This document shows, in pieces, positions 38,254 to 53,257 of a DNA stretch of 64,000 nt. This stretch comes from Anastatus disparis (lineage: Eukaryota > Arthropoda > Insecta > Hymenoptera > Eupelmidae). Position 1 is the first letter of the stretch. The number at the start of each line of letters is the position of its first letter. A model generated the notes under the pieces. The model made no database searches. It was not told the origin of the DNA and was given only the letters and a program-made list of their open reading frames with translations. The position numbers and the translations under genes are program-made. The stretch is taken from positions 9,917,501 to 9,981,500 of the forward strand of contig JAFFSR010000136.1 of assembly GCA_017163975.1 (NCBI GenBank), written 5' to 3'.

Positions 38254-39496
38254 GCTCTTGTAAAGCTGCGTATATGGATGTAATCAATGGGTAACGTTAG
38301 GCCTTTGTGATGTGACCAAGAACTTTCGCTTGGCAGGAAGTTACTGAAGAATATCGTTTATTTTTGTGGCTTATGTGTTTAGAATTTCATGAAGTTAAGA
38401 TGCTGTTACGTACAACTTTCTGAAACATATAAAGTACGCTAATTTAAATGCTTACTTTAAAACAAGATTATTGCTCATATTGCTTATGGAAACTTTTGAT
38501 AAAACAATAATAAACTGTTACTATTAGTAAAAAATAGATTTACTATTAATAATTTACAATTTTGGACCATATTTGAAAAAATTCAAATGTTTTTAGTTTA
38601 CATATTAAATATAGAAAAAATATCTTAAAATTTAAAGAATTTCTGGTCGCGTGATTCTTTTTTTTTTGCAATAGTTGATAATGACATAAAAACCCAATAA
38701 GCTTGTTTTTTTTTACAGTTATAACCGTAAATTGACAAGAAAATTTCATCATTAAAATTATTGCATTTTTACGACTCTTAGGATAGTAAATGCCACATTA
38801 AAATACTTGAAAATACCTTTGATCAAACTTTTATCTTAAATTTATTCCATATTCTTTTTTTTTTAATAATAATTCGACAACTATAAACGAACTATTTATT
38901 TTACATTGATTTCATCATTGCGTTATTGATTAAATTATTTCTTGTGTATTATAGACATAAATTGTTTAATAATTCAAGAAATTAATACTCGTTTTTATAA
39001 ATGCAATGAATATAAAAAAGTTAACTTGAAGCGTGTATAAATGAATAAAATTCAAGTGATTGATGTTATAAAATTATAAACAGATTTATAAGTACGGTGC
39101 ACTTAAGGTTACGTAATGCCAAAATTAATACGAAAATTCAGTGCGGTCGTAAAAAAAAAAGAAATCAACTTTCACGTCAACATTTCCGTGGACATGTAAA
39201 TTTAAAATTCAAAATCCCTTTAAAATCCACTTCTACATAACTTGTAAGGAAATGACATGAAAGAAATAACAGAACCTTCCATCAATTACCTAGCACTTTT
39301 CTCTTGCTTTTAACGTAAATAAAAAAAAAATAATAAAATTCTTCAATCTCAACACTTAACGTAAATTTCATTTTCAACTGGCATTGTTCATCCTTGATGA
39401 AAAAAAAATTTCCATTCTATACCACTAGATCCATTTTAAATCTGCATTGCATACGTCAATAGCTCGATTTATCGGCATTTAATATAACGAAAACCA

Positions 39497-39518
39497 GTGG
39501 TAGTAGTAGTAGTAGCAG
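39497..39518. repeat. (GTA)n microsatellite
   Basis: GTGGTAGTAGTAGTAGTAGC trinucleotide run in intron 2. Confidence 0.85.
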
Positions 39519-39548
39519 TGAAAATCGTACTAAAGCTTGTTGCTCTCC

Positions 39549-39587
39549 GACGCGACGTACGGACGTGAAGATTAATTCCGTCGCGTC
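39549..39587. repeat. GC-rich hairpin GACGCGACG / CGTCGCGTC
   Basis: GACGCGACG at 39549-39557 (with GGA at 39561-39563 after a 3-nt bulge) is complementary to TCCGTCGCGTC at 39577-39587. It is an island of CpG-rich sequence inside an AT-rich intron. Confidence 0.6.
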
Positions 39588-40334
39588 GTCCATCACTGCC
39601 AGTGCCACTCCTGCTATACTTTGCAAAGACTATAACAGAAAAAAAGAAGAACTAAAGAAAGAAAGCCTTGCCTGCTAGGTGCAATTCATTATGCATGAAC
39701 TTGGAAATGCGTAATATTTTTTTCTTCTTTCTTTTTTTTTTTTTTTTAAACTTTCGTTTTAATTCTTTTGTAATGGACGAGAGAGATGATAATGACGAGG
39801 CAAGAGCTGAAATGAAAGTTGTACGTTTGGTATGGTGAGGATTGATAATGCAAAGTCCTAGCATTAATTTCTCATTGTTTTTCTTTCTCTTCTACTTTTT
39901 TTCTTTGAGGTTAGATATATATTCTTTCTGTACTTGTTTCAAACAAGAATAATATTTCAAGATTTAATTAGTAGAAACAGGCTCTAGAACTTTGATAATA
40001 AATTTTGAAAATTAATTTCTTCGGTATCAATTAAATTTCTTATGCATGATATTAATTGTTATTGCAATTTTAATAATTTGAAAATCGCGAATAAATTTTT
40101 ATTTTTAATGAAAATAACTATTTTTTTATGATTATTTTATGTATTATAATTTTTATTTTTTAATGAAGTCAAAAATTCTAAATAAACTGTTAAAACACGT
40201 CATAATTAATCAGAAATATCGTACTTTCAAAAATAAATTTATTCAAAATTAAATCCGTCTAATCTATTTTTTTTCATAAAATTTTGTTTGTAGATGATTG
40301 ATATTAAAAATATTTTTCATGGACGTTAGAGATT

Positions 40335-40378
40335 CAAATATCTAATCGTTTATTTAAATATAAACGATTAGATATTTG
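40335..40378. repeat. Perfect 19-bp palindrome in copy A
   Basis: CAAATATCTAATCGTTTAT (40335-40353), loop TTAAAT, then its exact complement (40360-40378). The equivalent place in copy B (about 47608-47640) has the left arm but lacks the right arm. The inverted arm was thus added in A, or lost in B. Confidence 0.85.
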
Positions 40379-40622
40379 AGTAACGTACTTTGAATAATTT
40401 ACTAGATTATACCTACAAAGGATTTATAAATGTATTGTTGCTTAGTTTTTTTAAATATGATAGCTATTAAATTATATTCATATAACTTATTTTAAAATTT
40501 TAATACTTTTTAAAAATTTTTAATGTAATTCAATATTTAAATTTAATCTCTGTCATAATAAATAAGCTTAATAATATAAATATATCAGTTTAATATCATT
40601 TGATTATATAAAAGTTTTACAA

Positions 40623-40820
40623 GAGGTCGTCAGTAGCTCACTCGGTAGAGCGATGGATTCGTAAACTCGAGATTCCGAGTTCGAATCCCGCTCTCGGCGG
40701 CCGATTCATGTAAGCACCACTGTACGTTACATGTGCTTTGTTCATAAACACATCGACAACCTTCGTCGCTAATTATTATCATAATGATGTTATAAATTCA
40801 TCGACGTTAAATAAAATTAA
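40623..40820 (+). mobile_element. tRNA-derived SINE, copy 2 (full length)
   Basis: Head GAGGTCGTCAGTAGCTCACTCGGTAGAGCG, with tRNA D-arm/box A resemblance. An anticodon-loop-like TTCGTAA follows, then box B (AGTTCGAATCC at about 40679-40689), body AAGCACCACTGTACGTTACATGTGC, and tail TCGTCGCTAATTATTATC...TCGACGTTAAATAAAATTAAA. Confidence 0.88.
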
Positions 40821-40973
40821 AAAAATTAAATACTAGTATAATAAAAATATTCATTTTAATTTTTTAAAATTTTGTTTGATTATAATATATTTTACTTACC
40901 ATTAATATTTTTTATATTACACAAGTTTTATTTTAGTAAATAAACAGTATATTTTTACTCAAGTGTGATATAA

Positions 40974-41060
40974 CATATGCTTTATTCACAAACTCGTTGG
41001 TGATCTCCGTTGCTAATTTGCATCACAATGATAGCATAAATACAACGACGTTAAATTAAA
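40974..41060 (+). mobile_element. SINE 3' tail fragment
   Basis: ATATGCTTTATTCACAAAC through TCCGTTGCTAATTTGCATC to ACAACGACGTTAAATTAAA. It matches the 3' half of the SINE with no tRNA-like head and sits 150 bp downstream of copy 2. Confidence 0.75.
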
Positions 41061-44000
41061 AAAAAAAGTAAATTAGTCTTATCTATTATGCATTAATAAA
41101 ATTTTTTTATATAAAAAACGAAATGTGAAAGCATTATTAAACGAAATTTTTAAATATTTTGTAAAAACTATCCATTTTATAAAGTGACTTCATTAAAATA
41201 TAATAGAACTTGTTAAGTAAATAAAAAAATCCAAAACTTTTTTATATAATCTTTCGCTCTTTTGATACTTATAAGAACTTTCATCCTTTCATCATCCTTT
41301 CTCTATGATCCTTTTATAAAAAAGAAAAAAAAAACATAATGCTTGAATACTCTTGCGAAACTGTTTCAGTTAAAGCACAAAAAAAAGTATATTCAAGTTA
41401 AAAAAAAGACGCGACGATTATTAAAAAGAAAGGACCCAGCGAATAGCATCTGCTACTACATTTCTCAAGAGACGTTTTTTTTTACATTGTCTCCTTAAAG
41501 TTCAAGGTTTAAGGTTTCGCGACAAACTTAAGCCACCCCTTTTAATCTTTCTAAACAAAAAAAAGAATACAAAGAAGTTTTTTTCCTTCTTTAAATTCCT
41601 TACACGATCGCGATCATTCGCCGTCACATTATTTTCTCCTCTTACTTTTTTTTCTTCCCTTCTATTTTCACGGCGACATCCGTTTAATCTTTTGAAAAAC
41701 CGAGACCACCAAGAAATATTTAAATATAATGTAATGTTAAAAGGAAAAAAAAATAAAAACAGCCCCCCCAAAAAAAAAACAAAGTATATAAGAATTAGGA
41801 GAACTTGCATACGGTTAAAGGTAAAAAGAAAGAAAAAAAAAATGATTTAACAACCTTCCGACACGCACGCGTGTCTGAAAACACGCAAGTTGAACGAACC
41901 CTTGTTGTATAATAAATAGAATATTTTTCTCATATTGTTGTTTAGCACGAGTAAAAAATACTTTTAGGCTGCGAATTAAAGGGACAGCTGGGGTTGCTTT
42001 ATAATTTACATGAAAAATGACATTACGTGTTCTGACCAATTTAACATAGACTTATCGGTTCGATGTAAGGTTTATTCTTTTCTTTAATGTATTATGACAC
42101 AGATTCATTGTGCAAAAGAAAGTTTTTTTTCCATTATCATTGTAATTATTCAACATTTTGGCGTTCATCATGTTCAAATAATCGATACTCTTAACTGCCA
42201 CTATTACACGTGGAAGTTTTTTTTTCTTTTTAATAAATATTGGTAAAAAATTTATTATATATTATTAGGATTACTACGAATTATTTCAATATGACATAAT
42301 GCTGACATAATAGATCACCAATATTTATTAATCTTAATAAGAAAGCAAGTTTAATTCAAATTAATTGTTTATTCAGTCGACAAAACTTTATCTATATTTT
42401 TGTACTTATCATATATTACAGTAAAAAAATATTTATGTTGTTTACATTACATTAACTTCATTATATTCTATAAATAAAAGCGTCGCATAGAAGTTTATAG
42501 ATAGAACGTTTCAAGGCTAAAACGTTGCTAAGCTCTTTATTTTTATAAAAACCCTTACAAGAATATCTGCCTTTTACTCATAATAAACAATATTGATTTA
42601 AGACTTTTTAATCATATTACATCGCTATAAACTCAATACTTTTATATATCGTAAACAAAAGAACTTCGTTTTTGTTTTTTTCTTTCGTGAACTTCTCTTT
42701 AAAGTATCATTTTAAAAAATTCTCTATCTACATGATCAACCTCATTCAATTATTTTACAAGCCATGAATCTTCCTCTAAAGCCTGTCACTTATTACAAAA
42801 GAAAATCGTTCATCCTTTCTAAATTCAAGCCGAAAAAAAATATCAAAAAAAGAACAAAAAAAAATATTAAATAACAACAAAAGAAAATTTTCAAGTCGAT
42901 GTCGTTTTTGTATGTAAGCCTGAACTCGCAGCAAAATTGTTTTCAGTTGAAGAGAATAAAGGTAGATAGACTAGGGTGATAAATATGCACATAGGAGTTC
43001 TTGAAACTTTCACGAAGAACATACGTATATACTGTTAAAGCTGTATAGATCCTATAGTGAACTTCGTGAAGAGTTGTTTATGCGCTCACTTCGTAGCCTT
43101 ATATGCGCTTAATATTACAGCTAGCTTTTAAGGTTTTCAAGCTTCATGTTAAGGGGGTCGACTTTTAGTGTGTTTCGCGACAAGAGATGAATTTTTTAAG
43201 AAATTGTTTAAAAAAAGCGAAAGAAAGAAAAAGAAAAATTAACTTAAAAGAAAGAAATTTTTCAAGTGGCTACTTCACAAAGTATCTGCGAGAGACGGTG
43301 TTAAGTCTTGTGAGCTTCGCAACAGAATTCATGCAGAAATTTTACAAAATGGAATTATTCAGTGTACATGCTTGAAAAATTCTTTGTCCAAAAAGTAGCT
43401 TTATTGTTTTACAAGATTTTTCTTATTTTTTTCTTTTTTTAATGTTTTCAAAAGTTATTACTGTTAATTTATTTTTACATAATTCTTCCATTATACAAAA
43501 CATAAAACATAATTTATCATTTTAAAGTACAATCATTTAAATCAAACAGATATTACAATGAAACAAAACAACAGTAGAAAGTAAAATCAGTTTAAGTTGT
43601 AAAAAAAAATAGTTCTACGTATTTGTTAGACAGGGTTGTTAAACTTGGAGTTATGCAGATTGTATATTTCGCATTTAAATTTTAATTTACAGTGCGTCAT
43701 TTAAATTGCGTATAGAAAAAGAAAAATATACTTATTCTCAGCACGAAGTAAGAGCAAACGCAAAGTAAAGAAAAAAAAACAAAAACTTTGTTGCTGTCTT
43801 GAAACTCACTTATTACCATAAGAAAATCTTGCTTTGTTTAAGGCAATGTTTTAACTGCGTTAAATAAAATTGTAATAAAATTTTTCTTATGAAAGTATAC
43901 TAAGAAGCATTACTTTTAAAAAAATGAAAAGGATTAACTTTCTAAGCTCCAATAAATTATTATTTTAATGACTTTATATTTGAACAGCGATATAAAAAAA

Positions 44001-47000
44001 CGCGTTAAATTCATAAAATTTATTTTATTGCATTTTCACTATCAAATTTTTGACAAGTTTATCATATATTCGTTATTTATAAAATAACTGGGGATAAAAA
44101 CCAAATTTTTCATTTGTAAGATTCATGTAACAATATTTAACGAAAAATATTATTATCTACTTTATTCTAATAAAACGCCGTTTCAATATTTTACAATAAA
44201 TATAAATTGCAAATTACATACACCTTTTAAAAATTGTAAGCTATTATTAACAAGATAAAAACCTGTTTTTACATTAATTGCGAAGAAAAATACACGTCGA
44301 AATATTGTCCCATAATAAAAGTATAGCTTTCATATCTATATTCTAAAAAAAAGTTACTCTCTTATAATCAAACAAAATAACCAATAATTTACCGCTCTAT
44401 TCTTAAAATAAACATCACTAAATATCTCATCTAATCTGCTGGAATAGAAAAAGCAAAAGTAAACACACTATCGGCTATTGGTTCTTTATCCTTAATTCCT
44501 TTATTTTTTTCTATTTTTATCCGCAAATTAACTTTTGCTTTTTTGTGGCGTGTGCGTCGCATATAGCTTTCTATGATGTAAGATATAGCACGGCGTTTAA
44601 TGGCAAAATGCTCAATCTTTCTCTCTCTCTCTCTCTTTTTTTTCGTTCTTCGTATAGGCGAAAAGAAAATTATTGGCACTTAAATCCTCTCATTTAGCAC
44701 GGGAAACTTGGTGTTTTTTTTTCTTCACGAGCGCCATTCGCTCCCTTCTCTGGTTCTGTTCGGACTTCCTTATTCCGATTATAATCATAACATCCGAGAG
44801 AGAGAGAAAAAAAGAATATTCGACTCTCTCTTTTTTTCCTTTTATCTCGCGCGTTGATGAAATCATTCTTTTAGTATAGGATATACATATTTGATAAGAA
44901 AAAGAAGGGAAAAGATATATCCGCATATCTATATATGTATGTATTTCTAGATAGAACTACGCAATTTTCTTTTTTCTTTTTTTTTTGTTTTTCTTTTACT
45001 GCAAATGGCATAAAATAAGATAAAAAATCCACGTTGTACATATGCGTGTTTACGTATATACATGTATAAAAAGGGCTAAGCTTGTTGTTTTGTATCATAA
45101 AAGATTGACCTAAAAAAAAATATTGTGAACATAAAGTACCTTATACGTAATATAAAAAAAAAGGGAAAAATAAATAAACAAAGGCAAGAAAAAGAGAATC
45201 GTGTCCTTGCTCTCTTATCACCTCATTGGCTCTTATGCTCGTGGATTATTAACGAACAGTGCTCATCTTCATGTATGGTAGAAGAAGAAAAAAAAAGAGA
45301 ATCGAAGAAAATGAAAAGAAAAAACGTACAAACGTGTCTGTTATTTTAAAAGAAACAGATACGGAGAACAGTTATAGACGTTGATTGAACTTAATTGATT
45401 GAATTGACTAGCCTTAAGATTGCCGCGCGTATATATCGCGCTCGTTTATTTTGTTTGATTATGAAAATTTACTGAACGCGCTTCGTGTAATCTAAGTTTA
45501 TAAGCTTGTTTTATGACACTATATACATTTATTGTCATAATTATTAAAATCAAGCAATAAACTCATGCATATAATTTAATGCATAAATAAAATAAAGAAA
45601 TACAAAAACATTTTTTATAATTTTAAAAGTACAGTTAACACATTTTTAAACATTAAAATTCATTTATTTTATATATATATATATAGGTATAATTTTTTCT
45701 ACTTATTAAATGTTTAGCATCGTACTTTTAAATATATTATGTAACATTTGTTAAACCGTTTAAGAAGAGAAAAAAGCTTATTACATAACGTTAAGCGAAG
45801 AAAGTGGGGTATAACGTTAAGATAAAATAAACAAAGGTTAAATCGTGACTGTTTTACATGTTTAAACTCCGTTAAAATGGATATTTGAAACTTTTTGCTT
45901 GGTGGTTTGAACTTTATGAAATCTTATATACAAAGATTTATCTTATTTTCTATTGTAACGATGAACTTTTGTGACAGTTAAGTATTATTAATGAGCCAAC
46001 TTTTGAAAAATATTATTTCAAATCAATAATCGATGGGTCACGAATAAATTCTTTATTATAGAGAAGAGGAAAAAGGACAAGATTATAATAAGAAATATTA
46101 TAAATGACCTAGTTTAGACATTCCTTTGTTTATTATTAATTTCAATCATTAAATTAGATAAATCTTGTAAAATGAGAAAAAGTTTGTTTATTTAATGATA
46201 ACCATGAGTTATACTCATTTACGTAGAAAAAATCATAATTATTGTAAAAATGAATATGCACATACAATAAGATTATTATATCCGTAATAAAATTTATCTC
46301 ATGTGTGCAAAATATAGCATATAATATGTAAGGCAAATTTTATCAAACACAAAATCAAGTTAATTCCGCACAGCTACTACGAAACCATATAAGTTTTCTT
46401 CGTATATTTTCACGTCTCATTTTCTTGAATATTATATAAAACAGATTTTCTTACAAACGATTTTATCAAAATGATATAAAAATGCAGGCTACAATTAAAC
46501 TTAAACTAACTAGAACTAGAAAAAATAAAAATTTAATAATTACACCCACTTATCTTACATTACCCTTTTAAATTTCCCAACAACTAAAATTTAAAGATCC
46601 TTTCGAAAGATTAATCTGTCATTCGTAAACGATTTATATTTCAATCGAATGAACTCATAAATATAAACTATACAAGGAAACCCTCTCCTCCCTTTCTTCT
46701 TCTCCTTCTTTTCTACATGCCTAGTATTACAGACTCAATATTCATTTTATAATTTAATCTCCAGCTCGGTTCTTATACAAACAAAATTCAGTTCAATAAA
46801 CAAATATAGTTTCTCTTTTGGTATATTCAATATCAAAGACAAGCAATATTAGCCATACGTTGAAGGATTTACTTGCAGAAAAGGGATATATACAAGATAG
46901 AGAAAGAGAGAGAAAATACAATATCCAGATATTGCCTGAGGTGGCGCAACTGAACTACGACGACTACGACGACGAGAAGGACTGGTTAGTCATCGATATG

Positions 47001-47885
47001 GGTTATAAATATAACCAGAGCAACAGCAGCAACCGTTCGATACTACGGTGTTTTCGCTCTTCTGCACGGATAATCGTTATACGCCTAACTTTATATCTAT
47101 ATATTGTCTTTACCCCCTTTGTATAGATTCTATACGCGCTCGCTCACATATGGGCCATCGGAGATCGAAACCCGCGTGAAAATTCTTAGCCAAAGAGTAA
47201 TCGTATTACCGTTTATAGAAAACTTTTATCCTTCTCGTCTTTTATTTCTCTTTCTCTCTCTTTCTCTTTTTCAGATTCGAATTATCTGGCTTTATATATC
47301 TTGTCTGATTAAGTATATTACAAGGAAATTCATACAGTGTGATTAAGAAAATCTGAAATTTTGATGCATATATTTTTAATGGTTTAAAGAAATTTATGTA
47401 GGCGTATGATTGATTATAATGGGTGATAGCAAAAAATAAATTTGCATGCTTTCGTGGATGGATGTACGTAACAGTTAACTAGAAATATCGCACTTTGAAG
47501 AAAAAATTTATTTAAAATTAAATCTAGCTAATCTATTTTTTTATGCACAAAACTTTGTTTATGGATAATTGATATTAAAAATATTTTTGTATAGACGTTA
47601 GAGATTTAAATATCTAATCGTTTGTTTAAATATAACGCACTTTAAATAATTTACTAGATTATACCTACAAAGGAATTATAAGCATATTTTTAATCAAATT
47701 TTTTATACGAAATTATATTTATTTAACTTATTTTAAAACCTTTAAACTTTTTAATAATGTTTAATGTTATTAAATATTTAAATTTAATCTTTGTCAAAAT
47801 AAAAAGGTTCGATATAAAAAAAAAATTTTATTCATAGTATTTTGATATTAGTTCAATAACACTTGATTATATAAAAGTTTTAAAA

Positions 47886-48081
47886 GAGGTCGTCAGTGGC
47901 TCAGTCGGTAGAGTGATGGATTCGTATGCTCGAGGTCCCGAGTTCGAATCTCAGTCTCGGACGATTGATACAAGCACCACTGTACGTTACATGTGCTTTG
48001 TTCACAAACACATTGACGACCTTCGTCGCTAATTAGTATCATAATGATGTCATAAATACAGCGAAGTTAAATAAAATTAAA
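47886..48081 (+). mobile_element. tRNA-derived SINE, copy 3 (full length)
   Basis: GAGGTCGTCAGTGGCTCAGTCGGTAGAGTG head with A-box-like TGGCTCAGTCGG, B-box-like AGTTCGAATCT, anticodon-loop-like TTCGTAT, body AAGCACCACTGTACGTTACATGTGC and tail TCGTCGCTAATTAGTATC...AGCGAAGTTAAATAAAATTAAA. Confidence 0.88.
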
Positions 48082-48569
48082 AAATGTAAATGGATTACCC
48101 GGCACTGACGACGTGGAGAGAGCACATAGCCTGTTTAAATAGCGTTGGTTATGTGTAATTTTTTTTTTTTTTTTTAATTTTTATAAGTTGAAAATTAGCT
48201 AATAAAAATAATTTTTACTTTATTAAACTAATTAATTTTTATAATATATTAATTTTTTTATCAACCATTTAAAGTATCATCAAATCATAATTATTTTAAA
48301 TTTGATATCACATTATTATTACAAAGGTAAGCTCATCAAACAAAATTCTCAAAAAAAAATACAGCGACGTAAAACAAAATAAACAAAAATTAAATAACTT
48401 AACAATTTCGAATATGAATATTTGGGTTATATTTTCTTCGCTGAAATATCAAAATATTAAATTCCTTTTTATTTTTTTTTCTTATATTTTTTACTCACTA
48501 TTAATATTTGAATATTACATCAGCTTTATTTTAGTAAATAAACAATATATTTTTATTCAAGTGTGATAT

Positions 48570-48662
48570 AACATGTGCTTTTTCAAAAATACACTGAAAT
48601 GAGTTCTGTCGCTAATTAGCATCGAAAATATAGCATAAACATAGCAACGTTAAATAAAATAA
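48570..48662 (+). mobile_element. SINE 3' tail fragment
   Basis: AACATGTGCTTTTTCAAAAATACACTG through TGTCGCTAATTAGCATC to AGCAACGTTAAATAAAAT, with no tRNA-like head. It is orthologous in layout to 40974-41060. Confidence 0.75.
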
Positions 48663-48829
48663 AAAATTTATATATGAGTTTTATAAAATGAAAACAAATT
48701 CTATTATCAAAACTCTCAAAATAAAAGAAAATAATTCAATAACTAAACTGTAATGTTATATTTTTCCCATAAATAAACAAATAAATGAATTTCCTATAAA
48801 TACTAAATATTCTTATTTTTTTTTTCTAG

Positions 48830-48995
48830 GGTACAAAGTTATGGATCATCATGGAGTACCTGGGAGGTGGTTCAGCTTTGGATTTGATGAAAGCTGGCAA
48901 TTTTGAGGAGATGCACATAGCTGTTATCCTCAGGGAAGTTCTCAAAGGCCTCGACTATCTACACAGTGAACGTAAGCTGCACCGTGATATCAAAG
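48830..48995 (+). CDS. GckIII: GckIII exon 3: hinge and catalytic loop
   Basis: Residues 188-242 plus the first base of codon 243 (phase 1 out). The acceptor is TTTTTTTCTAG|GGT and the donor AAAG|GTAAG. It contains the hinge segment [19 protein letters not shown] typical of the MST3/MST4 group and the catalytic loop HRDIK, with catalytic aspartate D240 and K242. Most animals have IHRDIK where this protein has LHRDIK, a conservative change. The exon follows a 15.7-kb intron, the largest in the gene. Confidence 0.97.
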
Positions 48996-51647
<2,652 letters not shown>

Positions 51648-51833
51648 GCTGACATTTGGTCGTTGGGTATAACGGCTATCGAGCTGGCCAAAGGTGAACC
51701 ACCAAATAGTGAATTACATCCAATGAGGGTACTTTTCCTTATACCGAAAAATAATCCGCCCCAATTAACTGGCAACTATACTAAACAGTTCAAGGAATTC
51801 GTCGAAGCGTGTCTCAACAAAGATCCGGAGAAC
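51648..51833 (+). CDS. GckIII: GckIII exon 5: kinase C-lobe
   Basis: Residues 296-357, phase 0 at both ends (acceptor TTTTCAG|GCT, donor AAC|GTAAGT). It has the family signatures [36 protein letters not shown] and [13 protein letters not shown]. These are subdomains IX-XI of the kinase fold, including the invariant Asp of DIWSLG (D297). Confidence 0.97.
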
Positions 51834-53257
51834 GTAAGTTTTTTTAAACTATATTGTCAGACTTCGATACGCGGCTTTAAGCCGCTCCTTTTTGACCTTC
51901 CTTTAAGGAACGTATGTATTAGATGTTTATTCTTTTTTTAAGAAAATAAAGAATAGAAACACTAAGAAAGAAAGATAACAATCGCCCCCGCAAGTTAAAA
52001 TAATAATTACTTAACGCTAAGGTAGAAAAGTTCATTTAATATAGAGCTATAGATTAAACTATAGGTTTTTTCAGTTATTGGGTGTGTAAGTTAAACAATT
52101 TTTTTAATTTCCTTAAGAACATGTTTCTTTTCTAATCTTAACAAAAATAACAAAAATGTTATAAGTGACTTGTTACAACATGAAAAATTGTTTGTGTACG
52201 AAATTGACGTGTTGGTAAATATTTGGTTTTCCTAATAAAATGTCACACACTTCAATCGGGTAATTACATATTATATATAATGAATCAATAGTTTGTCTGA
52301 TGTGCAAAGTAATCAAAATAAAATTAATTACGTAAATGTATAAATTTTTTATGAAAATAATCAATTTATTCGTGAACAAAGCATATGTATCGTATACAGT
52401 GATGCTTGTATCAATCGGTTGCCGCGAGCAGGATTCGAACTCGAGTTCTCGAGATTAAGAATCCATCGCTCTACCGAGTGAGCCACTGAGATTTCTTATA
52501 ACTAAATTTGTAATAATAAAGGTATTAGAATTATAAAATTTTATTTACATCTTTTTGCTCTTGAAGTATGAATCATGCGATTAAATTTTAGAATTGTATC
52601 AAATTATCAATGAACAATAAAAATTTTATTTAGTCGGTTGATAAGATTTGTACTAGTTTGTTAAAGTATTTACCGTGATAAGAATAGCAATGTTCATCAT
52701 CAGATTTCGAGGAAGTCTTTTTATTTAAAAAGAATATTCAAATCTTATCTTTAATTATTATTAAAATTCTATTTTTGAATGATATACAATATGGAAAAAG
52801 CCTGATTGATTTTACTATTTTACTATATCACATTATTATTTAACATATTAAACATATTGATACGCGTTGATTAACTGTATTAGAACAATACTTGAAAAAA
52901 ATGTTTTATAATCAGTAATAAGAAATTTATAATCTTTTGTTATTCAATCGATTTAAAGTTTAATTATAAAGATAAATATGTGGTAAATAAACTTGAAATA
53001 TGTCTAATTATATTTTTTATAACCCATTAGTGTAATAAAAGTTTTATTTAAAATCAATAATTTCATTTAATTTTTTAGACTACACGTTATATATTATAAA
53101 AAAATCGTTTCTCAATATTTTACAATTCGAGAAAAGAAAAAAATGCACACATTGATAAACTTAAAAATTAAGTTATAAATTGAACGAAACTTATTTCCTT
53201 TATAATATGTTCCTGTAGCAGCAATGATGACGTCAATTCTTTTTTGATATGTTGCAG
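51834..53257 (+). other. GckIII intron 5 (carries a SINE)
   Basis: 1424 nt (GTAAGT...TTGCAG). Contains a minus-strand SINE at 52366-52494 and otherwise AT-rich sequence. Confidence 0.8.
52366..52494 (-). mobile_element. tRNA-derived SINE, copy 4 (3'-truncated)
   Basis: Minus strand: box A (TGGCTCACTCGGTAGAGCG), box B (AGTTCGAATCC), then the body AAGCATCACTGTATACGATAC. Sequence beyond TTTGTTCACGAATAAATTG does not match the family, so the 3' tail is missing. Confidence 0.82.

Larger units (their letters stand above)
40204..41060. repeat. Intron-2 duplicated segment, copy A
   Basis: From about 40204 (AGAAATATCGTACTTTC) this segment is alignable with 47473 onward through a shared AT-rich 5' part, a full SINE, and a further shared block (TTTTAGTAAATAAACAGTATATTTTTACTCAAGTGTGATATAAC) that runs into a second SINE tail. 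The copies differ by substitutions and small indels throughout, so they are not recent. Confidence 0.8.
47473..48662. repeat. Intron-2 duplicated segment, copy B
   Basis: Partner of copy A 6.4-7.3 kb upstream. It keeps the same order (AT-rich 5' part, SINE, second SINE tail). It carries about 350 bp between about 48090 and 48440 that copy A lacks, including a hairpin-forming stretch CACATAGCC...GGTTATGTG (48118-48153) followed by a T tract. Confidence 0.8.
33110..48829 (+). other. GckIII intron 2
   Basis: 15.7 kb between a GTAAAT donor and a TTTTTTTCTAG acceptor, interrupting the kinase domain between the N-lobe and the hinge. No independent gene recognised. It contains the duplicated segment with SINEs (40204-41060 and 47473-48662), (AT)n at 34033, (CT)n at 38234, (GTA)n at 39497 and GC-richer islands (33900-34560, 35560-36180, 37740-38350, 41450-42020, 44430-45100, 46680-47260) without coding signatures. 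Confidence 0.7.

Noticed and set aside
40623..40695. Functional tRNA gene
   Set aside because: The A and B boxes are recognisable, but the acceptor and anticodon stems do not pair, and the same head is fused to a common SINE body in many places.
41502..41810. Minus-strand 102-codon open frame
   Set aside because: Poly-Phe and Lys/Arg tracts from A/T runs; nothing like a protein family.
46818..47126. Plus-strand 102-codon open frame in intron 2 with an acidic DDYDDEKDW stretch
   Set aside because: The acidic part is a (GAC)n-type repeat, the rest is low-complexity, there is no recognised domain, and it lies inside the intron of a well-supported gene.
48091..48157. Small RNA gene suggested by the hairpin and following T tract in copy B
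   Set aside because: There is no internal promoter, no family match, and the T tract is part of generally T-rich sequence; more likely an insertion remnant.
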